Assembly: GCA_002840055.1 (NCBI GenBank)
Contig: PGZJ01000002.1
Coordinates: forward strand, 248,001-312,000
Source: Gammaproteobacteria bacterium HGW-Gammaproteobacteria-11
GTDB taxonomy: Bacteria > Pseudomonadota > Gammaproteobacteria > Pseudomonadales > Pseudomonadaceae
Direction of reading: 5' to 3'
Length of the DNA stretch: 64,000 nt
Below, one piece after another: positions 23,867 to 29,774 of the stretch; the first letter of the stretch is position 1, and the number at the start of each line of letters is the position of its first letter. A program made the position numbers and the translations under genes. The notes beneath the pieces are model-generated. The model saw nothing but the letters and a program-made list of their open reading frames with translations. It was not told the DNA's origin and searched no databases.

Positions 23867-24766
23867 TCAAACGCGCATAACCTTGTTCCAATCTATACTA
23901 TGGCCAGCTGCTTCGAGTTCGCGTGCAAGTGCCTGCTTCCAGCCACCGTTGCTGTCCATCGTCTCCCAGACGACACCCGCGAAATCACTTGGAATTTCCA
24001 AGTTACCGCGCTTTAGGGCACATACTTTGTCTCGGCCCAACCGACCTATGAAGTAGCCCAGCTCCAACAATACATTTTGCCGAGCCCGTGGCTCGGGATT
24101 ACCTCCCTTTGCGCAGCCCTCATCATCCGGTGTGAGAAGGACTACCGCAAATCCAACATCGCTGTTTGCAACGACTTTTTCGATAACTGTTCGTCCTTGA
24201 TTGGCCTGCTCATGGAGAATGATGGCCTCCAAACCAATGCGTTCCAGAAAGCGAGCCACTGTTTCGCGCGCACCATCGTCATGGCCATGAACAATAAATA
24301 CCTTGCTTGAAAATGGTGGCCTTAACACAGTTTCGGTACTCCCCTTCGATTGGATATAGTTCTTGTAATCACGAACAAAGGGAATGATGAGTTGTCCGGT
24401 AAGCGAATGGATGCCAGCAATGACTTTCTTCCCGGAATAGAAAAAATGATGACCGAAGTTTGTAGCGTAACCAGGATTGTTGGCCAACTTCTCGATCAAA
24501 AGCAACGTTAACCCCATAGTCTTTTTGGGGTCATCTGGCCAAGCAAGCTGGGCACTGCCAACCATGCTACCGCCAGTTTTTTCACTTTCCGCAATGAAAG
24601 CATCGAGATCAACGTCTTTTGTCAGCTCTTCGTTGTAAGGCTCAAGGTCGGAATGTCGTAACAATTGGGCCAGCTTCTTCATTGGACGTTCGTACGTCTG
24701 TAGCTGCGAGTTCTGCAAATCTAGAACGGCGTTGTTGATTTCTCCGAAAATGTCTTGAGCCATCAT
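23867..24766 (-). CDS. TIR-like nucleotide-binding protein (CAP12/Pycsar-type TIR family)
   Basis: A 299-residue protein. The N-terminal 165 residues form a family-specific domain (KLAQLLRHSDLEPYNEEL, GSMVGSAQLAWPDDPKKTMG, FGHHFFYSGKKVI). From about 170 the TIR-like fold starts with SKVFIVHGHDDGARETVA, then LHEQANQGRTVIEKVVANSD, VVLLTPDDEG and PRARQNVLLELGYFIGRLGR, where the Glu in LLELG is the expected NADase catalytic residue. Related proteins (pfam TIR-like, COG4271) include cyclic-nucleotide-triggered antiphage NADases; no cyclase is present here. It overlaps the 95-aa gene upstream by four bases (ATGA) and shares its cassette. Defence role is inference. Confidence 0.8.
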   Translation of the reverse strand: MMAQDIFGEINNAVLDLQNSQLQTYERPMKKLAQLLRHSDLEPYNEELTKDVDLDAFIAESEKTGGSMVGSAQLAWPDDPKKTMGLTLLLIEKLANNPGYATNFGHHFFYSGKKVIAGIHSLTGQLIIPFVRDYKNYIQSKGSTETVLRPPFSSKVFIVHGHDDGARETVARFLERIGLEAIILHEQANQGRTVIEKVVANSDVGFAVVLLTPDDEGCAKGGNPEPRARQNVLLELGYFIGRLGRDKVCALKRGNLEIPSDFAGVVWETMDSNGGWKQALARELEAAGHSIDWNKVMRV

Positions 24767-25050
24767 TCATCCTCGCTAGACTGCAATCGAGCCTCAGCGG
24801 CTTTCTGGAGAATGTTTTCTCTATAGCTTTCCTTCATTTGATCGGCGAACGACCCAACAATAGGGTTGTTAGCGTACGGCTCAATTCGGCTATCAATTAT
24901 TCGAATAACTGACTGAATTGCAGCTTCAATGCTGGCAGGATCGTTAGGATCAAAGTTAACGACGCACAACTCGCCATCTAATTCATTCAACGCTTGCTGT
25001 GCTTGTTTTAGTTCTTTCTGTAGCTTGTCGAGTCCAGTTATTTTAACCAT
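24763..25050 (-). CDS. Small coiled-coil protein coupled to TIR-like gene
   Basis: A 95-residue charged protein. Residues 5-25 (GLDKLQKELKQAQQALNELD) are coiled coil; the middle (VVNFDPNDPASIEAAIQSVIR) and the C-terminus (MKESYRENILQKAAEARLQ) are helical. No family recognised. Its ATG at 25050 follows an AGGGGG ribosome-binding site, and its stop overlaps the ATG of the TIR-like gene, so the two are co-translated in one cassette. It may be a regulator, sensor or antidote. Confidence 0.6.
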   Translation of the reverse strand: MVKITGLDKLQKELKQAQQALNELDGELCVVNFDPNDPASIEAAIQSVIRIIDSRIEPYANNPIVGSFADQMKESYRENILQKAAEARLQSSEDE

Positions 25051-25126
25051 GACACCCCCTTATTAATGACCTACCAACGACTCTTTGCCCCTCAACCAAC
25101 TAAACCGAAGCCACAATGCCCTTCCG

Positions 25127-25222
25127 CTTTAACGCCGCCAACACGGGCCGCAATGGAGCTGAGAAGCAGCGGAATGCAGGTCCAGCCAGCTTCGCTGGCG
25201 ACCGTGCTTGGCTTTGTTATGC
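25127..25222 (-). other. attC site, 96-bp type
   Basis: Minus strand: GCATAAC (25216-25222) at the 5' end, GTTAAAG (25127-25133) at the 3' end, with inner arms GCCAAGCACGG and CCGTGTTGGC that pair imperfectly and a central hairpin TCGCCAGCGAAGCTGGC. The size and arms differ from the common 76-bp sites, so this cassette came from another attC family. Confidence 0.65.
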
Positions 25223-25226
25223 ACTT

Positions 25227-26084
25227 TCATGCGCTAACTTCTTCTCTGCGGACCCAGCTATGCTTAATATAAACCTCATCTATGAGGTCTAGGCCAGTTT
25301 GCTCATTAAACAGGCTACAGTACGGATTTCGAAATGAAATGTAGAATCCATTTTCGTCTTCAGCTTCCCTAGTGAAGCAAGGATGTAGCGGGCTTACCAA
25401 ATTTGCGCAGGCCTGACTAATTGGGCCTTCAAACTCTTCTTCAATAAACTTCATAACTTCAATTAATTCATTTTTCTCTGGCGTGAGGCTTTCGAAAAAG
25501 TCAGCCATATTTGAATCTATTTCAGCTTTCCACTGAACTTTTACGTAATCTCGGGTTGTGGGATGGATTTTATAGAGGTCTGTATCGCCATCAATATTTG
25601 TGGTGCGAATAATATATTTGTTGGTTTTGAGAGAGCCTACATACTCTAAACGCCAATCCATTCTTTGTTCTTTATCTATAAGGAGCCTAAGAGCATCCCT
25701 TTTCCAATAAGGGAAATGTTCAAATGCCTTTTTGAACCCCTCTAGAAATTCTTTATTTGCTTGATCTACTGATCGTTGTTGAGCTTTCTCTAATTCGTCT
25801 TTTTTCTGCTTCTCTTTCTTCTCTTTGGCAGAAGTTTCAATTTTCTCCCATATTGAAGAAACTATAATATAGATAGCCTGACCAACAATAGATCCGATAC
25901 CAAGCCCAATTAGCAATACTATAAGGCCATGATGTTCTTTTGGTGCACCCAAAGAAGATAGGGTGTTATCGAGATACTTCCATGAAAGCACAAGGAAAAT
26001 ACCGACTGATATGTATTTGACTGAAGCCTTTGGCGAGGTCAAAGCGGACAATAGCTTGATCACTGTGCCTGCAGTTTCACTCAT
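25227..26084 (-). CDS. Two-helix membrane protein with cytosolic domain, SieB-like architecture
   Basis: A 285-residue protein. Two predicted membrane helices lie at about residues 22-42 (YISVGIFLVLSWKYLD) and 52-77 (LIVLLIGLGIGSIVGQAIYI). A Lys/Glu-rich coiled coil follows (EKKEKQKKDELEKAQQRS), then a soluble region (KAFEHFPYWKRDALRLLIDK, TREAEDENGFYISFRN). The arrangement resembles superinfection-exclusion protein SieB, but the similarity is not firm. ATG at 26084. It lies between attC sites at 25127 and 26108. Confidence 0.55.
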   Translation of the reverse strand: MSETAGTVIKLLSALTSPKASVKYISVGIFLVLSWKYLDNTLSSLGAPKEHHGLIVLLIGLGIGSIVGQAIYIIVSSIWEKIETSAKEKKEKQKKDELEKAQQRSVDQANKEFLEGFKKAFEHFPYWKRDALRLLIDKEQRMDWRLEYVGSLKTNKYIIRTTNIDGDTDLYKIHPTTRDYVKVQWKAEIDSNMADFFESLTPEKNELIEVMKFIEEEFEGPISQACANLVSPLHPCFTREAEDENGFYISFRNPYCSLFNEQTGLDLIDEVYIKHSWVRREEVSA

Positions 26085-26107
26085 ATATTGATTCTCCGGT
26101 ACTTAGT

Positions 26108-26183
26108 GCATAACTTATGGTTAAGGGGCGGGCTTTAGCCCGTTCCAGTGAGCGAAGCGAACGGTTTGAACCACTTGTTAGGT
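26108..26183 (-). other. attC site, 76-bp Pseudomonas-like type
   Basis: Minus strand: ACCTAAC (26177-26183) R'', then AAGTGGTTCAAACCG, stem halves TCGCTTCGCTCACTGGAAC and GGGCTAAAGCCCGCC, and GTTATGC (26108-26114) R'. The length is 76 bp and the layout matches the sites at 27954 and 28796. Confidence 0.8.
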
Positions 26184-26205
26184 TTCAATTGCACAATTTC
26201 GTTCT

Positions 26206-26996
26206 TTAGAACTCGATTACAGGCTGCTTCATACTCATGTCTGATGGGAAAACTGGATGAAGCGCTTGAGGATTCTTTTTAAGTGCTAGTTCAACGAACT
26301 CTTTGTCTTCTTCAAATGTGTGGATGATTTTGAACTTTTTGATACCAAGCCTCTGTGACCTTATTGTGTCGTGAAGAGAATTTGCCCTGAAACTAATGGT
26401 TCTCATGAATAAGGAGTACAGCTCGCAATCGAATTTGCTGTGTATCTGGTTGATTTTTTCAATTACTACAGCTGAGTTTTCTATGCTGGGCACTATTTTT
26501 AGAGCTTCGATGATTTCATCTTTCTTTGCTTTTGCTGAAAGCACTACCTGACTTTCGCTGCATAGTTCTTTTAGGTCGCTAACTTTCAATTTTTGCAATA
26601 GTATTTCTATGCTACTGGAGTCGAAATTTGGCCTTACTGGGAATCTAGATGGAAACTTTCCAATTTCTAAAAATACTCTTTTCCATTCTTCGTATTCACA
26701 CCATTGCCATTCTTTATCTTTGAAGTGCTCTTCCCATACGCTGGAATAGTAACCTGACATATTGAGGAAGCCGCCATCGCTGCCTTTTATTACGCGAAGT
26801 ATTTTTTCTCTTGCGCCAGCTTCGAGCCCCTTAATGTCCTTGATCATTGAATCAAAGATTTTGTCATAGCACTCATACAGCTCTTTGTCTGGTGTTATTG
26901 TTAGAATTGGAGAGCTTGGCTCGCTTACTTTTATTGTGCTACTAGCAACTCTGTTTTCCTTGCTTTTATTCGGCCGTAGAAAATCGAAAAACCCAT
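26206..26996 (-). pseudogene. Cassette gene with SAP-like motif, one-base frameshift near its start
   Basis: The downstream frame begins with an ATG at 26847 (MIKDIKGLEAGAREKI), but the same frame runs open to 27051 without a start codon. AGGAG at 27003-27007 is 6 bases before an ATG at 26996, which opens in another frame as MGFSIFYGRIK and stops early. Adding one T to the run of five at 26987-26991 would give MGFFDFLRPNKSKENR and 263 residues in one frame; the span is 791 bases, one short of a multiple of three. The region around residue 150 (LKVSDLKELCSESQ, AKAKKDEIIEALKIV) resembles a SAP DNA-binding motif. Function unknown. Either a real mutation or a homopolymer error. Confidence 0.7.
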
Positions 26997-27060
26997 AATA
27001 AACTCCTATTTTATTGCTCTTAGTGGACTTTAAGGCCGGTTTATTCTTGAGCTACTTGAA

Positions 27061-27135
27061 ACCTAACGCCTCAATAACCGGCGCAGCTTTGCTGCGTCCA
27101 GCGCCGAAGGCGCGAAGTTGATTGACTTGTTATGT
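27061..27135 (-). other. attC site
   Basis: Minus strand: ACATAAC (27129-27135) R'', then AAGTCAATCAACTTCGCGCC, central stem TTCGGCGCTGGACGCAGC, and GTTAGGT (27061-27067) R'. The length is 75 bp. Confidence 0.75.
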
Positions 27136-27137
27136 GA

Positions 27138-27932
27138 CTACTCACTAATTATCTCCTTGAAAACTGTTACCCTTTTCAGGCGTTCATCATGAACATCAAT
27201 AAAATCCGTCTCTAAGCGGCCTTCGAGCATTTGCCTAACATAATAAGGTGGCTCACTACGTAAATATTCGTCTTGCTCGCTTGTACGAAAATACTCTTGT
27301 TCATCCAATATGCCAATTCCACCTAGCCAATTCAAAGCTCTATCAGGTAATTCTCTGCCACCGAAGCCCTTGCAACAGAATATACAATGCATAGGTTTCA
27401 ACGACCCAATAACAGAACTGAGGCGATTTTCATTTTTGGATTGAAGGTTCTTTACAACACTTGGAGCAAGAATCGAGGTGCCGTAATGTCTGACAGTGGG
27501 TTTGTGAGTTTGGCATTCCCATGCAGTCTTATATCTTGAAGGTTCCCAGTTGCTGTACATGCAATAGAGTGGAATTAATCCATTCTTCTTTGCATCACTG
27601 ATTAGAAGGTCGACTTGAAAGCCATGTTTATTTTTATGGTGTAAATGCTCATATTTTTCAGTCTTTAGATTCAAGACTTTTGCCTGAACTCTCATGCCCA
27701 ACCATTTACCACTGGGCCCTGTAAACCACCATTCCCAGTCTGAGCCATTCAAAGACTCCGCATGTCTTGTGAAGGTATCGATAGCTATTTTACCTTCACC
27801 CCATTTCTTTATATTAAGAACGATAAAATCAGTAAGCGACTCTTCTCCAACTTGGAATTCGAGAGTTCTAGCTTCTCTGAGCTTACTCCATGCCCAGGCA
27901 GAGTTTTTTATGGCTATCTCATCTAATTCCAT
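27138..27932 (-). CDS. DUF6615-like protein (cassette encoded)
   Basis: About 264 residues. EESLTDFIVLNIKKW, then IDTFTRHAESLNGSDWEWWF, GMRVQAKVLNLKTE and GFQVDLLISDAKKNGLIPLY match the DUF6615 pattern. The Trp-rich ExxxxSDWEWW and the VQAK strand suggest a PD-(D/E)xK-like nuclease-type fold, but this is not shown. C-terminal cysteines CIFCCKGFGG may bind metal. The ATG at 27932 is preferred (AGAGGA about 12 bases upstream); a TTG at 27941 is possible. It is one cassette between attC 27061 and 27954. Confidence 0.65.
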   Translation of the reverse strand: MELDEIAIKNSAWAWSKLREARTLEFQVGEESLTDFIVLNIKKWGEGKIAIDTFTRHAESLNGSDWEWWFTGPSGKWLGMRVQAKVLNLKTEKYEHLHHKNKHGFQVDLLISDAKKNGLIPLYCMYSNWEPSRYKTAWECQTHKPTVRHYGTSILAPSVVKNLQSKNENRLSSVIGSLKPMHCIFCCKGFGGRELPDRALNWLGGIGILDEQEYFRTSEQDEYLRSEPPYYVRQMLEGRLETDFIDVHDERLKRVTVFKEIISE

Positions 27933-27953
27933 TGGGTACAAATTTCCTCTGTC

Positions 27954-28030
27954 ATATAACGATTAAGCTAAGGGGCGGGCTTTAGCCCGTCCCAGTGAGC
28001 GAAGCGAACGATTTGAGCGCCTTGTTGTGC
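27954..28030 (-). other. attC site, 77-bp Pseudomonas-like type
   Basis: Minus strand: GCACAAC (28024-28030) R'', then AAGGCGCTCAAATCG, stem halves TCGCTTCGCTCACTGGGAC and GGGCTAAAGCCCGCC, and GTTATAT (27954-27960) R'. Almost the same inner sequence as the site at 26108-26183. Confidence 0.8.
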
Positions 28031-28055
28031 GCTTAAGGTCGCCAAAAATCTTCTT

Positions 28056-28793
28056 TCATTTTGGTTGTTTATTTCTTTTAGGGTCGGTAAGGAATCCAAT
28101 ATCAATTCCAGAAATTAAAATGAAATGATGAAGAAATTCTTCACAAGCTGACACTGCCCACGCTGCACACTCTTTAGTTAGAATGTCTTTAGGAAAGGTT
28201 GCTGAGCGAGTTAGCTTCAATGGTCCGCGTAGTTTCCGTACGATTTCTTGCTGGGAAGAATAGTCGTAATCCTCTGATGCCATAAACGTTGTTACACGCC
28301 CAGGGGTTGGATGCACTAGCATGTTGCGTAAAACTCTAACTAACTCAGCGTTTTGATAGATTTTGTTGCCGCTATCTATTTCAGGCTTACCCATTATACG
28401 AAGCAACATGTTGAATCTGCCAAGCGTTGTTTGATTTTTCTTGGGAATTAGCTCGCCTTGAGTTATAGAATAAACAATATTTCTCTCTGATTCATTAAGA
28501 GGGCTGTCTTTGGTTAAAGCATGAATATGAAATATTTCGTTCAATGAAGCTTCAAGGAATGAGTAAGAGAGGATGATGGCACCGTTAATGAATGCTTTAA
28601 TTTGCCAATATGTTTCCGTCGTTTCTTCAAGGTTCTTTGCAGAGTTAACCATGACTCTGGCAGAGTTACGTAGTTCGAATGCAAATGTGTACTCCTCCTC
28701 AGTATATGTGAGTTTTGCCGATCCATCCGATTGGCGCACAATATGAGAAACTCCACCCCTGCGGGAAACTGGAACTTTCCGGTCTTTAGTCAT
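28056..28793 (-). CDS. HEPN-like protein with RNxxxH motif (cassette encoded)
   Basis: About 245 residues, helical. The segment INGAIILSYSFLEASLNEIF is followed, about 70 residues later, by LVRVLRNMLVHPTPGR; RNMLVH fits the RX4-6H active-site pattern of HEPN ribonucleases, often toxins or defence effectors. The start is ATG 28793, three codons after a GTG at 28799 that lies in the attC. There is no antitoxin-like gene in the same cassette. Family assignment is inferred from the motif and helix pattern only. Confidence 0.6.
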   Translation of the reverse strand: MTKDRKVPVSRRGGVSHIVRQSDGSAKLTYTEEEYTFAFELRNSARVMVNSAKNLEETTETYWQIKAFINGAIILSYSFLEASLNEIFHIHALTKDSPLNESERNIVYSITQGELIPKKNQTTLGRFNMLLRIMGKPEIDSGNKIYQNAELVRVLRNMLVHPTPGRVTTFMASEDYDYSSQQEIVRKLRGPLKLTRSATFPKDILTKECAAWAVSACEEFLHHFILISGIDIGFLTDPKRNKQPK

Positions 28794-28795
28794 AG

Positions 28796-28871
28796 GCACA
28801 ACGTTTAAGCTAAGGGGCCGGCTTCGCCGGTCCCAGCGAGTGAAACGAGCGATTTTAGCGCATTGTTAGGT
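28796..28871 (-). other. attC site, 76-bp Pseudomonas-like type
   Basis: Minus strand: ACCTAAC (28865-28871) R'', then AATGCGCTAAAATCG, stem halves TCACTCGCTGGGACCGGCG and GCCGGCCCCTTAGCTTAAAC, and GTTGTGC (28796-28802) R'. The stop of the cassette upstream (28866-28868) is inside R''. Confidence 0.82.
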
Positions 28872-29212
28872 GTATTTTTCTTCATGCTTGGCAATGTATT
28901 GTTCCAGATTTTCATCGACTTCGCTTTGCGAGTCTTTTTGGTCTAACCGCAAGCGAATGACATATTCAGATGATTCTTGATTGAATACCAATGTTAAGCC
29001 TGCATCGTAAGGGAAAAAGTTATAGCCGAGAAACTCAATGACAGTGCCGAAATTGTGAATTTTGTAGTCATAGTCTTGAAATTGTTTGGAGATAATATAT
29101 TTTTTCCTTTTGTAAGGTGCTGATATGTTGGTTTGAAGTGTTCTAAATGCTCAGAAGAGGCAATATTTTTAGTGCTATTTTTTGAAAATAGGCTGAGAAA
29201 CTTACTGAGCAT
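28866..29212 (-). pseudogene. First cassette gene, frameshifted by one base
   Basis: ATG 29212 opens MLSKFLSLFSKNSTKN. About 33 codons on, the frame continues as a low-complexity stretch ending at 28994, while a second frame encodes KKYIISKQFQDYDYKIHN, FGTVIEFLGYNFFPYDAG and ends KHEEKYT with a TAA inside the attC core, as expected for a cassette gene. The full span is 347 bases, one less than a multiple of three, and adding a base to the A-run near 29099-29107 would join the frames into about 115 residues. No family recognised. Confidence 0.65.
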
Positions 29213-29220
29213 AACTAAAG

Positions 29221-29400
29221 GCACCTAACATTTGTATAGTGGTCGCACCGACTCATATCTCGGTGATCGTTTTGTCATTTTCAATATCTACCAAAAATCT
29301 TGCCAACCACTTGAAATTAAAACGCTTTCAGCTTGTTCTCTGACTTTTCCAGCTTGTGCAAAACGGTCGTAGCGACTCATATCTCACTTTTCACACAAAT
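29221..29400 (-). other. attI-like site with two direct repeats
   Basis: Minus strand: TATACAAATGTTAGGTGCC (GTTAGGT at 29223-29229) resembles the end of attI sites (AAACAAAGTTAGGC). Upstream, at 29241-29261 and 29365-29385, a 21-bp sequence with GAGATATGAGTCG and CGACC occurs twice with two differences, 124 bases apart; these may be integrase- or regulator-binding sites. Each contains an inverted GTCG-N3-CGAC. Confidence 0.5.
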
Positions 29401-29723
29401 TCTTAACCGTATGATTTAACAAGATAAATAAGCCGATTCGAGCACACACTCCAGATATCGGTCATTACGATCGTTTTTCCCGTTATTCAACGTTCTTTCA
29501 CGCCCTCTGCGAGCCATTTTTGACGGCGCACTTATCTCCAGACACGCTACCGCCCGATCCTGAGCACGGACAAATTGCGAGTAACGTTCAAAATGTAGTT
29601 GCGTGGGCGGCTGGCTGTCCTTGCCTTGTGGGCGGGGGTGGCTGGCAGTCCATTGCGGTTTCAGGTTAATGCAAAGCGCTGGGTGATGTCCAAGTGCTTT
29701 TTGCTGGCCAATGGCCGTGCCAT
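29401..29723. other. Gap between attI-like region and purL terminator
   Basis: This stretch has no gene I can support. Neither strand carries a recognisable integrase (no R..H..R..Y pattern, no remnant seen by eye). Base composition rises from AT-rich to GC-rich near 29500, which may mark the boundary of the integron with the core genome. Confidence 0.4.
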
Positions 29724-29746
29724 AAAAAACCCCGGCAGGGCCGGGG
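29724..29746 (-). terminator. Rho-independent terminator of purL
   Basis: Minus-strand hairpin CCCCGGC (29740-29746 side) and GCCGGGG (29730-29736 side) with a three-base loop, followed by TTTTTT (29724-29729). It lies about 30 bases after the purL stop. Confidence 0.85.
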
Positions 29747-29774
29747 TTTGGGGTGTTGCCTGGCAGTGCGACGG

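Larger units (their letters stand above)
23001..29231 (-). mobile_element. Integron gene-cassette array without integrase (CALIN-like)
   Basis: Seven cassettes, all read leftward, each a compact gene followed by an attC. Complete sites are at 28796-28871, 27954-28030, 27061-27135, 26108-26183, 25127-25222 and 23721-23792, and a truncated one at 23001-23055. Four of the sites share a 75-77 bp family structure with inner stem GGGC...GCCC and GAGCGAAGCGA (see entries). A core GTTAGGT at 29223-29229 before the first cassette resembles attI. No tyrosine recombinase gene is encoded in the window. purL lies on the far side. Confidence 0.85.

Noticed and set aside
29401-29774. Integron integrase gene next to attI-like site
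   Set aside because: No open frame or tyrosine recombinase motif found in either strand; the integrase is absent from the window.
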